DNA of 64,000 nt from contig JAFXCD010000045.1 of NCBI GenBank assembly GCA_017521605.1, positions 273,256 to 337,255 on the forward strand. The letters run 5' to 3'. The DNA comes from Lachnospiraceae bacterium. GTDB taxonomy: Bacteria > Bacillota > Clostridia > Lachnospirales > Lachnospiraceae. Within the stretch, counting starts at the first letter, position 1. Every line of letters begins with the position of its first letter. The notes under the pieces were generated by a model. It was not told the origin of the DNA and made no database searches. It worked only from the letters and a program-made list of their open reading frames with translations. Below, in pieces: positions 8,944 through 19,112 of the stretch. The position numbers were made by a program, and so were the translations under genes.

Positions 8944-10356
8944 TTGGCTCAGAATGAAGCAGCTAAAAACAATATAAGTAAATATAGAAAGCCTCTTAAC
9001 CTTAATATTGGTATGTTGATTTTCTGTGCCATTCTTATTTATGTTATTATTTTTGTGATAGTTTCATTAAATACAGAGCGTATTATACCGTATGAGGTAA
9101 GAGAAGGTTCTCTTGCAATTAATTATACATATCGTGCATTAGCTATTCGAGATGAAGAAATAATAACAACTGACAAAGCAGGTTATATAAATTATTTCGC
9201 ACGAGAAGGGGAACGTGTATCCCCCGGTAATCTTGTATATATCATTGACGAAACGGGCGAGCTTAAGGAATATCTGGAAAATGAAAGTATGGAGAATACA
9301 TCCTTAAGCAATGATGATTTGATTGAAATAAGAAGCGACATTGTTAATTTTGTACATTATTTCGATGAAAAGCGTTTTCATTCCCTTTATGATTTTAAGT
9401 ATGATATTAAGAATACGGTAATGAAGCTTTCCAATACTCATTTATACGATAGCATTGATTCTATTAATAATAGTTCCTTTGCTGATTCCATTGCATTTCG
9501 CAATGCCGGAAATACAGGAATTATTACCTACTACGTCGATGGTTTTGAAGAATTGCAACCTGAAAATATCACAATGGATATGTTTGATGAGGAGAAATAT
9601 AATAAGAAACAGATCCTTGACAATCAATTGGTAACCATAGATGAACCCGCATATAAAATATCAAAAAACGAGAATTGGTCCATATTATTACCAATTGATG
9701 AGTCTTTGTCACAAGATTTTTTGGATGAAGAGTATATCAAAGTCAGATTCCTGAAAAATCAATATGAGTCCTGGGGAAAGGTTTCAATTATAAAAGGTGC
9801 TGACGCGGAAACCTATTTACAATTAACATTTACAAATTCCATGGTAACTTTTGCCAAGGATCGCTTTATTGATATAGAGCTATTGTTACATGAAGAAACC
9901 GGTCTTAAAATACCTAATACCTCTATTGTAAACAAGGAATTCTATTTGATTCCACGTAAATACATTACTAAAATGGATGAAAGTTCAGATGTTGGTTCCA
10001 TTCTTTTGGAAACCTATAAAGATGATGGCACTATAACCACCACTTATAGAGAAATCGACATTTACAGTTATGATGAAGAAACCGGGGAATATTATATAGA
10101 CAGTAATATTTTACAGTCTGGTTCAAATTTGTTAATGGCTGATTCACAGGAAAAATACACTGTTAGCCGCAAGGGTACATTAATCGGTGTTTATTACATG
10201 AATAAAGGCTATGCCGATTTTAGACAAATACAGATTTTATACCAGAATGATGAATATTCTATCGTTAAATCCAATACGGATTATGGTTTAAATGTATATG
10301 ATTATGTTGTATTAAATTCAAATTCTGTTCATGAAGAACAATTTATTTACAACTAA
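8944..10356 (+). CDS. HlyD-family-like membrane-anchored protein
   Basis: A 470-aa protein with one N-terminal membrane segment (about residues 20-43) and a large extracytoplasmic part. Near residues 60-100 it resembles the HlyD/biotinyl-lipoyl-like fold (AIRDEEIITTDKAGYINYFAREGERVSPGNLVY). No partner ABC transporter or outer-membrane protein lies nearby, so export-adaptor activity is unproven. TTG start at 8944 with AGGAGG at 8930-8935. Its position before yggS and sepF suggests a link to envelope or division functions (inference). Confidence 0.75.
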   Translation: MAQNEAAKNNISKYRKPLNLNIGMLIFCAILIYVIIFVIVSLNTERIIPYEVREGSLAINYTYRALAIRDEEIITTDKAGYINYFAREGERVSPGNLVYIIDETGELKEYLENESMENTSLSNDDLIEIRSDIVNFVHYFDEKRFHSLYDFKYDIKNTVMKLSNTHLYDSIDSINNSSFADSIAFRNAGNTGIITYYVDGFEELQPENITMDMFDEEKYNKKQILDNQLVTIDEPAYKISKNENWSILLPIDESLSQDFLDEEYIKVRFLKNQYESWGKVSIIKGADAETYLQLTFTNSMVTFAKDRFIDIELLLHEETGLKIPNTSIVNKEFYLIPRKYITKMDESSDVGSILLETYKDDGTITTTYREIDIYSYDEETGEYYIDSNILQSGSNLLMADSQEKYTVSRKGTLIGVYYMNKGYADFRQIQILYQNDEYSIVKSNTDYGLNVYDYVVLNSNSVHEEQFIYN

Positions 10357-10372
10357 TTTATGCAATGGTATT

Positions 10373-10456
10373 AGATTGAAAAATCAAAGATTTTTAACAT
10401 TTATTTAAGCTGTAACTTAAGCACTGCTTACGTTATGCATGGGGATTATTATGATT
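10373..10456 (+). repeat. Two-hairpin intergenic repeat, copy A
   Basis: Hairpin 1 is AAAAATC-AAA-GATTTTT. Hairpin 2 is TAACTTAAGC-ACT-GCTTACGTTA with one mismatch. GGGG and the yggS ATG follow. The segment aligns over its whole length with copy B at 18447-18530, which precedes yqeK. In hairpin 2 one T-A pair here is a C-G pair in copy B, a compensatory change that supports a folded RNA or DNA structure. Confidence 0.7.
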
Positions 10457-11143
10457 AAACAGAATATTAATTATATTCAACAAAAAATTGAAAACGCCAC
10501 AAAAAAAACAACATACTCACAACCAGTCACTTTAATTGCAGTCAGTAAGACAAAGCCAATAGAAGATGTTTTAGAAGCCTATAATAACGGAATTCGAGAT
10601 TTTGGTGAAAATAAGGTTCAGGAATTGTCCATGAAATATGAACAACTTCCTAAAGATATACGCTGGCATATGATTGGTCATTTACAACGTAACAAAGTCA
10701 AAGATGTTGTAGGAAAAGCTTATCTGATTCATAGTGTTGATTCTTTACGTCTTGCTGAGGAAATCAGCAAGGAATCCGTAAAAAAGAATCTTGATACAGA
10801 CATCTTAATTGAAGTAAATATTGCTATGGAGGATACAAAATTTGGCTTTTCTGATTACGACTCCCTCCTTACCATTCTACAAGATATATCCATTTTACCT
10901 AATATACATATAAAGGGATTGATGACAGTAGCTCCTTATACTGAGAATCCCGAGGAAAATCGTTGTTATTTTTCAAAATTAAAGAAATTAGCTGTTGACA
11001 TAATGCAGGAAAACATTGATAATATTAGTATGGGTATTTTATCAATGGGTATGACTGGCGACTATGAAGTAGCTATTGAAGAAGGTGCTACCTATGTACG
11101 AGTAGGTACCGGTATATTCGGAGAAAGAAATTACAACATGTAG
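10451..11143 (+). CDS. YggS/PLPBP-family pyridoxal 5'-phosphate homeostasis protein
   Basis: Single-domain TIM-barrel PLP-binding protein (fold type III) that buffers PLP and affects amino-acid metabolism; no catalytic activity is firmly established for the family. The PLP lysine is in IAVSKTKP (about residue 32). DFGENKVQE, WHMIGHLQRNK and LSMGMTGDYEVAI are conserved landmarks. ATG 10451 is preferred to ATG 10439 because the GGGG at 10441-10444 then serves as ribosome site. sepF follows 13 bp later, a conserved pairing in Gram-positives. Confidence 0.93.
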   Translation: MIKQNINYIQQKIENATKKTTYSQPVTLIAVSKTKPIEDVLEAYNNGIRDFGENKVQELSMKYEQLPKDIRWHMIGHLQRNKVKDVVGKAYLIHSVDSLRLAEEISKESVKKNLDTDILIEVNIAMEDTKFGFSDYDSLLTILQDISILPNIHIKGLMTVAPYTENPEENRCYFSKLKKLAVDIMQENIDNISMGILSMGMTGDYEVAIEEGATYVRVGTGIFGERNYNM

Positions 11144-11156
11144 AAGGAGAAGACAC

Positions 11157-11690
11157 ATGGGAGTTATGGATAAATTTATTCAATATATGAAGTTTAATGA
11201 TGCAGAAGAAGACGATTATTTGGATGATGATTATTTAGATGATGATGAACCAATGGAACCTAAGCAACCTTCTGTTATTAAACGTACAAATGTTGTAAAA
11301 GAAGAGGTTGATGAATCCGAAAAGTTTGTCCGCAAGGCTCCTACCAGCAAGATTACACAGATGAGACAGGCCACCTCTAAGAGAATGCCTGTTGGAAATG
11401 GTATGGAAGTTTGTGTTATGAAACCAACATCAATTGAAGATGCAAGAGAAATTACAGACACTTTATTATCTAATCGTACAGTAGTACTAAATTTAGAAGG
11501 TATTGATGTTGATATTGCACAGAGAATTATTGATTTTACTTCCGGTTCCTGTTACGCAATTAGTGGTAATCTTCAGAAGATTTCCCATTATATCTTTATT
11601 ATTACTCCGGCAAGTGTTGATGTATCCGGTGATTTCCAGGATATTTTCAGTGGTGCCTTTGATTCTCCCATTAGCACCAATTTAAATTAA
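11157..11690 (+). CDS. sepF: SepF, cell division protein
   Basis: A 177-aa FtsZ-associated membrane anchor of the divisome. It has a short amphipathic N-terminus (MGVMDKFIQYMKF), an acidic/disordered linker (about 20-75) and the SepF dimerisation core (VCVMKPTSIEDAREITDTLL ... VVLNLEGID ... RIIDFTSGSCYAISGNLQKI). Start ATG 11157 with AAGGAGA upstream. Complements the MinCDE/RodA machinery encoded earlier in the window. Confidence 0.95.
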   Translation: MGVMDKFIQYMKFNDAEEDDYLDDDYLDDDEPMEPKQPSVIKRTNVVKEEVDESEKFVRKAPTSKITQMRQATSKRMPVGNGMEVCVMKPTSIEDAREITDTLLSNRTVVLNLEGIDVDIAQRIIDFTSGSCYAISGNLQKISHYIFIITPASVDVSGDFQDIFSGAFDSPISTNLN

Positions 11691-11703
11691 TTAGCATGAA
11701 TAA

Positions 11704-11744
11704 CTTCCCGGCATTTGTATTTTACAAATGAGGGAAGTTTTTTT
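11704..11744 (+). terminator. Rho-independent terminator after sepF
   Basis: Stem CTTCCC...GGGAAG, extended by CATTTGTA/TACAAATG, followed by seven T residues. Confidence 0.88.
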
Positions 11745-11765
11745 ATTTAAAGAAAGGATTATACC

Positions 11766-12878
11766 ATGTCACAAAGAATTAATATATTATACAACAGGAA
11801 ACCTTGCTATGATATTGTAATCACCAAAGGTTTTGAAGAATTAGAAAATGAATTAGTTACACTTGATGTTACTGAAAAAAAACTCTGCATTATTACAGAC
11901 TCTAAAGTAGGACCTATTTATTCAGAAAACTTAAAACAGGTTCTTACTTCTCTTGCCAGTAAAGTCAGTGTTTTTACTATGCCTGCAGGTGAAGCTTATA
12001 AAACATTGGATACCGTGAAAAACATCTATGAATTTTTGATTCATGAGAAATTTGGACGAAAGGATATGCTAATTGCTCTTGGTGGTGGCGTTGTTGGTGA
12101 TATTACCGGATATGTTGCTGCTACATTTTTACGTGGTATAGATTTTATTCAGATACCTACAACTTTATTATCCCAAAATGACAGTAGTATAGGAGGAAAA
12201 ACAGGAGTTGATTTTGACGGATACAAAAACATGGTAGGTGCATTCAAAATGCCTCGTTTGGTATATATGAATCTGAATACATTAAATACTTTAGATGATA
12301 GACAGTTTTTCTCCGGTTTTGCAGAAGTAATGAAACATGGACTGATTAAAGATGATAAGTTTTATATATGGCTTATCGAAAACATGTATGAAATTTGTGA
12401 AAGAGATTTGGACATACTTGAAGAGATGATTGTAAAAAGCTGTAATATCAAGAAAGCTGTTGTAGAAAAGGATCCTACCGAACAAGGTGATCGGGCTCTT
12501 TTGAATTTTGGACATACCATTGGACATGCCATTGAGAAGTATAAGAATTTCCAACTGACACATGGTGAATGTATTTCACTTGGTGCCGTTGCAGCAGCAT
12601 ATATTTCATGGAAACGTGGTATGATTAGTATGGAAGACTATTATGAAATTCGTGATATGTATGTACCTTTTTATCTTCCTATCAGTATTGATGGTATTAA
12701 TCCCGAAGAGATTCTTACCTTAACTAAATCTGACAAGAAAGCCCAATCAGGCACCATTAAATTTATTCTACTTAAACGTATCGGTAAAGCTGTTATTGAT
12801 GATACGGTAACAGATGAGGAGATATTGGCAGCTATAAAAGAAATTTATTTTGACGAAGAGGAAAATTTAAGTGAATAA
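11766..12878 (+). CDS. aroB: 3-dehydroquinate synthase
   Basis: Second step of the shikimate pathway (DAHP to 3-dehydroquinate), NAD- and metal-dependent. Length 370 aa is standard. NAD-binding GGGVVGDITGYVAATFLRGI (about 103), IPTTLLSQNDSSIGGKTGVD (about 135) and the metal-ligand histidines in LNFGHTIGHAIEKY (about 245) and QLTHGECISLG are visible. It overlaps lspA by 8 bp, implying co-translation. Confidence 0.96.
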   Translation: MSQRINILYNRKPCYDIVITKGFEELENELVTLDVTEKKLCIITDSKVGPIYSENLKQVLTSLASKVSVFTMPAGEAYKTLDTVKNIYEFLIHEKFGRKDMLIALGGGVVGDITGYVAATFLRGIDFIQIPTTLLSQNDSSIGGKTGVDFDGYKNMVGAFKMPRLVYMNLNTLNTLDDRQFFSGFAEVMKHGLIKDDKFYIWLIENMYEICERDLDILEEMIVKSCNIKKAVVEKDPTEQGDRALLNFGHTIGHAIEKYKNFQLTHGECISLGAVAAAYISWKRGMISMEDYYEIRDMYVPFYLPISIDGINPEEILTLTKSDKKAQSGTIKFILLKRIGKAVIDDTVTDEEILAAIKEIYFDEEENLSE

Positions 12879-13383
12879 AAAGAAGTTATTTTTAATTGAC
12901 TGCAGCTTAATTATTTTGTTTTTAGTCCTTGACCAGTTCACTAAATTTTTAGCAGTACAGAAATTAATGAACAAACCTGCATTTGTAATCATAAAAAATG
13001 TACTGGAATTGGATTATCTTGAAAACCGTGGCGTAGCATTCGGTATGTTTCAAAATCAAAAAGTGGTTATTTTATTATCCACCATAGTCTTACTCGCTGT
13101 AATCGGCTTTATTATGTATAAAATGCCATCCGGTTCCAAATATAATATATTACATTTTGTTTTTTCTGCTATTATAGCTGGTGGTTTAGGCAATATGATT
13201 GACAGACTTCGTTTGGATTATGTCATTGATTTTATTTCATTTGTATTAATTGATTTTCCAATCTTTAATGTAGCAGACTGCTTTATTGTTTGTGGTACAT
13301 TTGTGTTATTTTTCATTATAATTTTTGTTATGAAGGAAGAAGATTTAGATTTTATAAGTTTTAAACATTCAAAGGAGAAATAA
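12871..13383 (+). CDS. lspA: Lipoprotein signal peptidase (signal peptidase II)
   Basis: Integral membrane aspartyl protease removing signal peptides of diacylated prolipoproteins. 170 aa with four membrane helices. Catalytic aspartates lie in GGLGNMIDRLRLDYVIDFI (about 112-130) and FNVADCFIV (about 140), with the conserved NRGVAFGMF (about 53). GTG start within the aroB end; followed 6 bp later by the pseudouridine synthase gene, the common lspA-rluD order. Confidence 0.95.
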   Translation: MNKKKLFLIDCSLIILFLVLDQFTKFLAVQKLMNKPAFVIIKNVLELDYLENRGVAFGMFQNQKVVILLSTIVLLAVIGFIMYKMPSGSKYNILHFVFSAIIAGGLGNMIDRLRLDYVIDFISFVLIDFPIFNVADCFIVCGTFVLFFIIIFVMKEEDLDFISFKHSKEK

Positions 13384-13389
13384 CCCCCT

Positions 13390-14304
13390 ATGCAGGAATA
13401 TCATTTTCTCATTAATGAAGAATTAGATGGCGAACGAATTGATAAGGCATTAAATCTTTTAATTGAATCATTATCCCGAAGCTTTATTGCTAAATTAATA
13501 AAAGAGAATCAGGTTATTGTTAATGGCAAGACAGTAAAAGCCAGTTATTCATTAAGAACAGATGATGAAGTTGTCTTTAGCCTTCCACCTTCCATACAAC
13601 CGGACATACAACCTGAGAATATTCCTTTGGATATTCTATATGAAGACAAGGACGTTATTATAATTAACAAACCAAAAGGAATGGTAGTTCATCCTGCTGC
13701 GGGTCATTATAACGGTACCCTCGTCAATGCCTTGATGTATCATTGTGGGCAGGAATTATCCGGTATTAACGGTGTAATGCGTCCGGGTATAGTACATCGA
13801 ATAGATATGGATACAACAGGCTCTATTATAGTTTGCAAAAATGACAAATCACATAATTGTATTGCTGCTCAATTAAAGGAACATAGTATTACCAGAAAGT
13901 ATCATGCCATTTGTTATGGAGTCCTTAAAGAAGATGAGGGTACCATTAATAAACCAATAGGACGACATCCCAATGAACGCAAAAAGATGGCAGTTAATGA
14001 GAAGAATGGTAAAGATGCCATTACTCACTATAAGATATTAAAGCGTTTTCAGAATTATACTTATATTGAGTGTCAGTTAGAAACCGGCCGTACCCATCAG
14101 ATTCGTGTTCATATGGCTAGTATTGGTCATCCCTTATTAGGTGATGAAATATACGCACCGGGAAGGAAACATCCTTTTCACTTAGAGGGGCAGACTTTAC
14201 ATGCCAAAATTATAGGTTTTATGCATCCCGAGAAAAAAGAGTATATAGAACTGGAGGCACCATTACCTGAATATTTTGAAACTTTACTAAATAAGCTTAA
14301 GTAA
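13390..14304 (+). CDS. RluA/RluD-family pseudouridine synthase
   Basis: An N-terminal S4 RNA-binding domain (about 13-75, RIDKALNLLIESLSRSFIAKLI) is followed by the catalytic domain. The catalytic aspartate is in HRIDMDTTG (about residue 137), a variant of the usual HRLDKDTSG. The ending GRTHQIRVHMASIGHPLLGD is typical. The RluD-type call (23S rRNA helix 69) fits the position after lspA, but the exact target uridine cannot be read from sequence. Confidence 0.88.
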   Translation: MQEYHFLINEELDGERIDKALNLLIESLSRSFIAKLIKENQVIVNGKTVKASYSLRTDDEVVFSLPPSIQPDIQPENIPLDILYEDKDVIIINKPKGMVVHPAAGHYNGTLVNALMYHCGQELSGINGVMRPGIVHRIDMDTTGSIIVCKNDKSHNCIAAQLKEHSITRKYHAICYGVLKEDEGTINKPIGRHPNERKKMAVNEKNGKDAITHYKILKRFQNYTYIECQLETGRTHQIRVHMASIGHPLLGDEIYAPGRKHPFHLEGQTLHAKIIGFMHPEKKEYIELEAPLPEYFETLLNKLK

Positions 14305-14316
14305 TAAAATTTCTTA

Positions 14317-14345
14317 TTGTCTGAAAATTAAAAATGTTGTATAAT
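14317..14345 (+). promoter_or_regulatory. Sigma-A promoter upstream of cytidylate-kinase-like gene
   Basis: TTGTCT at 14317-14322, 17-bp spacer, TATAAT at 14340-14345. Confidence 0.6.
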
Positions 14346-14378
14346 AAATTAAAGAACAGACAGAAGGGAAGGTTGCTT

Positions 14379-15005
14379 ATGAATACGATTATTACTATTG
14401 GAAGACAATTTGGTTCCGGCGGACGCGAAATTGGCGAAAAGGTAGCTGAACATTTCGGTATCAAATGTTACGACAAGGAGTTATTGACACGCGCTGCTAA
14501 AGAAAGTGGCTTTTGTGAGGAAATGATTCAAAACCATGATGAACGTCCTACCAATTCTTTTCTTTATAATTTAGTCATGGATACTTATTCATTTGGTTAT
14601 AATGCCTCTTCCTTTGTTGATATGCCCATTAGTCACAAGGTTTTTCTGGCTCAATTTGATACCATTAAAAGAATTGCAGATGAAGGTCCATGTGTTATCG
14701 TAGGTCGTTGTGCAGACTATGCACTGGCGGATAACACTAATTGTCTACATATTTTCATATATGCTAATGAAGAATGTAAAACCAAACGTATCATGGACAA
14801 ATACAATTTGAACGAAGCAAAAGCCCGCGAAATGTGTACAAAGAAGGATAAACAACGACAAAGCTATTATAATTATTATTCTTCAAAGAAATGGGGCAGA
14901 GCTGACAGCTATGATCTCTGTATTAACAGTAGCGTACTGGGCATTGATGGAACTGTAAAGCTTATCATTCAATATATTGAAGATTTTGAAGCAAATAATG
15001 AATAA
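14379..15005 (+). CDS. Cytidylate kinase-like family protein
   Basis: 208-aa P-loop kinase of the cytidylate-kinase-like family common in Clostridia. The P-loop is GRQFGSGGREIG (residues 7-18), followed by GIKCYDKELLTRAAKESG, then VIVGRCADYAL (about 108). Substrate is not established for this family; canonical Cmk differs. ATG 14379 is chosen over the open frame upstream because a GA-rich site (GAAGGGAAGG, 14362-14371) precedes it and the P-loop spacing fits. Confidence 0.85.
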   Translation: MNTIITIGRQFGSGGREIGEKVAEHFGIKCYDKELLTRAAKESGFCEEMIQNHDERPTNSFLYNLVMDTYSFGYNASSFVDMPISHKVFLAQFDTIKRIADEGPCVIVGRCADYALADNTNCLHIFIYANEECKTKRIMDKYNLNEAKAREMCTKKDKQRQSYYNYYSSKKWGRADSYDLCINSSVLGIDGTVKLIIQYIEDFEANNE

Positions 15006-15020
15006 TTTTTGAAAATATTA

Positions 15021-15049
15021 TTGACTTTTAAAAGCACCTCTGTTATACT
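15021..15049 (+). promoter_or_regulatory. Strong sigma-A promoter for rplU operon
   Basis: TTGACT at 15021-15026, 17-bp spacer, TATACT at 15044-15049 with an extended TG. The spacer contains the 5' arm of an inverted repeat whose other arm covers the rplU ribosome site. Confidence 0.85.
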
Positions 15050-15130
15050 ATGCGAGTATGCCGCATAACTAGGTATAAGTATGTTTTACATCACCAAAGT
15101 TAGCGAGTAAAGCGAATAGGAGGTGCTTTT
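15030..15130 (+). promoter_or_regulatory. rplU (L21) leader region with RBS-sequestering inverted repeat
   Basis: AAAAGCACCTC at 15030-15040 is exactly complementary to GAGGTGCTTTT at 15120-15130, immediately before the ATG and including the Shine-Dalgarno sequence. A further hairpin (ATGCG...CGCAT, 15050-15066) lies inside. Ribosomal protein L21 leaders are known in Firmicutes; whether this matches that family needs a covariance search. The 5' arm is upstream of the start site expected from the local promoter. Confidence 0.6.
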
Positions 15131-15436
15131 ATGTACGCAATTATTGCAACAGGTGGAAAACAGTACAAGGTTTCTGAAGGAGACATCATCAAGGTTGAGA
15201 AGTTAAATGCAGAAGCTGGTGATACTGTTACTTTTGACCAGGTAATCGCAGTAAGTGACGGTGCCCTTAAGGTTGGTGCTGATGTAGCAAAGGCTACTGT
15301 AGCTGCAACTGTTATGGAACAGGGTAAGGGTAAGAAGGTTATTGTATACAAGTACAAGAGAAAAACCGGTTATCACAAGAAAAATGGTCATAGACAAGCA
15401 TACACTCAGGTTAAAATTGACAAGATTAATGCTTAA
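15131..15436 (+). CDS. rplU: 50S ribosomal protein L21
   Basis: 101-aa large-subunit protein with the standard start [14 protein letters not shown] and the C-terminal [22 protein letters not shown]. First gene of the L21-Prp-L27-Obg operon. Confidence 0.98.
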   Translation: MYAIIATGGKQYKVSEGDIIKVEKLNAEAGDTVTFDQVIAVSDGALKVGADVAKATVAATVMEQGKGKKVIVYKYKRKTGYHKKNGHRQAYTQVKIDKINA

Positions 15437-15459
15437 TCGTTCTGAAACAGGACAAAAAT

Positions 15460-15813
15460 ATGACTACAGTTATTATAACTATGAACAACAGTAAACAATA
15501 TAAAGGATTTATTTGTAGTGGTCATGCGGGATTTGCTAAAAAAACTTTGTTTTTCAAGCAACCGGATATCCTATGTTCATCCATTTCTACTTTGGTGATT
15601 AATACCATCAACTGTTTAGAACTAATTGCAGGTGAGCAGGCAAACATGACTTATGAAACTGATGATTCATTGGCTCATATCAATTGCCAGTTCAATGAAC
15701 CGGTTATCAATGAGAAATCCATTGTTTTACTGGATGCCATGGTACTTGGCTTAACTGAGTTAAGTAAGGAGTATGGCAATGAGTATCTTCAAGTAAAATT
15801 CGAGGAGGTGTAA
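15460..15813 (+). CDS. prp: Ribosomal-processing cysteine protease Prp
   Basis: 117-aa YsxB/Prp family cysteine protease that removes the N-terminal extension of L27. The catalytic histidine (SGHAGFA, about residue 22) and cysteine (ILCSSIS, about residue 40) are present. It sits between rplU and rpmA as in other Firmicutes, and its substrate motif is visible in the downstream L27. Confidence 0.94.
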   Translation: MTTVIITMNNSKQYKGFICSGHAGFAKKTLFFKQPDILCSSISTLVINTINCLELIAGEQANMTYETDDSLAHINCQFNEPVINEKSIVLLDAMVLGLTELSKEYGNEYLQVKFEEV

Positions 15814-15817
15814 AACC

Positions 15818-16102
15818 ATGTTAAATATGAACCTTCAATTCTTCGCTCATAAGAAAGGTGTTGGTTCTACCAAGAACGGTAGAGACTCTGAATCTAAGAG
15901 ATTGGGCGCAAAGAGAGCTGACGGACAATTCGTAAAGGCAGGAAACATTCTGTACAGACAGCGTGGAACTAAGATTCATCCCGGAGTTAATGTTGGTATC
16001 GGTGGTGATGATACATTATTTGCATTAGTTGATGGTGTTCTTAGATTTGAAAGAAAAGGAAGAGACAAGAAACAGGCTTCCGTATATCCTGTAGAGCAGT
16101 AA
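15818..16102 (+). CDS. rpmA: 50S ribosomal protein L27 with Prp-cleavable N-terminal extension
   Basis: 94-aa L27. It begins [14 protein letters not shown]: the stretch up to LQFF is the extension cut by Prp, exposing AHKKG as mature N-terminus near the peptidyl-transferase centre. GGAGGTG upstream of ATG 15818. Third gene of the operon. Confidence 0.98.
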   Translation: MLNMNLQFFAHKKGVGSTKNGRDSESKRLGAKRADGQFVKAGNILYRQRGTKIHPGVNVGIGGDDTLFALVDGVLRFERKGRDKKQASVYPVEQ

Positions 16103-16113
16103 TGCGAATTTAC

Positions 16114-17488
<1,375 letters not shown>

Positions 17489-17502
17489 GAGGATACTGTA
17501 TT

Positions 17503-17793
17503 ATGACAAGTAAACAAAGAGCTTATTTAATGAGTCTTGCTAGTAATTTAAATCCAATTTTTCAAATTGGGAAAAGCAGTCTGACTCCGGAATTAACAGA
17601 AGCTATCGGCGAAGCATTCAATAATCGTGAATTAATCAAAATTGCGGTTTTAAAAAATTGTTTTGATGATCCCAGAGAAATTGCACAAATTGTTGCTGAA
17701 CGTACACATTCGCAGGTCATTCAGGTTATTGGTAAAAAGATAGTTTTATACAAGCCCGATAAGGACAAGCCACAGATTAAATTACCCGAATAA
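17503..17793 (+). CDS. yhbY: YhbY-family RNA-binding protein (CRM domain)
   Basis: 96-aa CRM-domain protein associated with pre-50S particles. Typical N-terminus MTSKQRAYLMSLASNLNPIFQIGKSSLT and the GxxG-like loop. Between obg and nadD, a conserved arrangement. Confidence 0.93.
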   Translation: MTSKQRAYLMSLASNLNPIFQIGKSSLTPELTEAIGEAFNNRELIKIAVLKNCFDDPREIAQIVAERTHSQVIQVIGKKIVLYKPDKDKPQIKLPE

Positions 17794-17820
17794 CTGCATT
17801 TTTCTATAAAAGGAGTTTGT

Positions 17821-18447
17821 ATGGAGCTGCTAAATTGTAAACGAATTGGTATATTAGGAGGAACTTTTAATCCTGTTCATATTGGACATCTATTTATGGC
17901 CGAACATGCCAGAACAGAAATGAATCTTGATATGATTATGTTCATTCCTACAGGTGTTCCTTATATGAAAAACAATAGAGAGATATTACCATCCCATATT
18001 CGAATGGAAATGTTAGAAATGAGCATCACTTCAAATCCATTTTTTGTCACCTCAGATATGGAAATCAAACGGGAAGGTAATACTTACACCTATGAAACTC
18101 TTGAAGAATTAAAGCGCTTATATCCTGAAGCAGAATTGTTTTTTCTTGTAGGTGCAGATTGTTTATTTACCATCCATAAATGGTATCAACCTCAACGTAT
18201 TTTTAATAAATGTACCTTATTGGCAGCAAACAGAAACGACTTTCCTCAAAATGAGTTAAATTTACAAAAGCAGCATTTAGAAAAACAATTTCATGCAAAA
18301 GTTGAATTGTTAAATATTCCGCAAATGGATATATCATCTACGAAAGTCAGAGAAAATATAAAAGAGGGTAAAAGTATACGATATCTAGTCACTGACAGTG
18401 TTCATGATTATATACTCCAAAATAATTATTATCAGGAAGAAATGTAG
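17821..18447 (+). CDS. nadD: Nicotinate-nucleotide adenylyltransferase
   Basis: Converts NaMN to deamido-NAD. 208-aa nucleotidyltransferase with GGTFNPVHIGHLFMAEHA (about 12-29) bearing the HxGH motif, LVGADCLFTIHKW (about 112) and the C-terminal ISSTKVREN (about 172). ATG 17821 with AAAAGGAG upstream. Confidence 0.96.
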   Translation: MELLNCKRIGILGGTFNPVHIGHLFMAEHARTEMNLDMIMFIPTGVPYMKNNREILPSHIRMEMLEMSITSNPFFVTSDMEIKREGNTYTYETLEELKRLYPEAELFFLVGADCLFTIHKWYQPQRIFNKCTLLAANRNDFPQNELNLQKQHLEKQFHAKVELLNIPQMDISSTKVRENIKEGKSIRYLVTDSVHDYILQNNYYQEEM

Positions 18448-18530
18448 TGTGAAAAATCAGAGATTTTTCACTTTCTATTTGATCAGTAACACAAGCGTTG
18501 CTTGTGTTATGCAAGGGGTGTAATATGATT
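18447..18530 (+). repeat. Two-hairpin intergenic repeat, copy B
   Basis: Hairpin 1 is GTGAAAAATC-AGA-GATTTTTCAC, hairpin 2 is TAACACAAGC-GTT-GCTTGTGTTA; both are perfect. GGGGTG and the yqeK ATG follow. It is the counterpart of copy A at 10373-10456, with about three-quarters identity including the start codon and first codons (ATGATTAAA). Confidence 0.7.
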
Positions 18531-19100
18531 AAATCATCTGAAATTGATAAAATTCAAGAAGATATGGCAGATGCACTTGATGATAAACGTTTTATGCACA
18601 CTTTGGGAGTTGCTTATACTGCCGCCGCACTTGCCATGCGTTATGAGATAGATATGAATACAGCTTATGTAACCGGATTACTGCATGATTGTGCAAAATG
18701 TATCAGTGATAAGAAAAAGTTATCTATCTGTAAAAAGAATCATATTCCTGTTTCAGAAACAGAGCAACAGAATCCCTCTTTATTACATGCTAAAGTAGGG
18801 GCTTTTCTGGCAGAGGACAAATATGATATAGCAGATAAGTCAATTATTGATGCCATTGCATATCATACAACCGGTCGGCCTAACATGTCTGATTTAGAGC
18901 AAATCATTTATATTGCGGACTATATTGAACCCGGTAGAAACAAGGCTCCCAATCTGGATGAAATACGTCACATGGCTTTTATTGATAAAGAACAGGCATT
19001 AATCAAAATATTGGAAGACAGTTTATTCTATTTAAATGATTCCAACCAAGAAGTTGATTTAATCACACAACAAACCTATGAATATTATAAAAATAAATAA
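18525..19100 (+). CDS. yqeK: YqeK, HD-domain symmetrical Ap4A hydrolase
   Basis: 191-aa HD-superfamily phosphohydrolase; family members cleave diadenosine tetraphosphate to ADP. Metal-binding HD in GLLHDCAKC (about residue 60), with outlying histidines in HAKVGAFLAEDKY and AIAYHTTGRPNM. ATG 18525 is used; the upstream in-frame ATG lies within the hairpin repeat. Standard nadD-yqeK-rsfS order. Confidence 0.93.
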   Translation: MIKSSEIDKIQEDMADALDDKRFMHTLGVAYTAAALAMRYEIDMNTAYVTGLLHDCAKCISDKKKLSICKKNHIPVSETEQQNPSLLHAKVGAFLAEDKYDIADKSIIDAIAYHTTGRPNMSDLEQIIYIADYIEPGRNKAPNLDEIRHMAFIDKEQALIKILEDSLFYLNDSNQEVDLITQQTYEYYKNK

Positions 19101-19112
19101 AAGGAGATAAAT

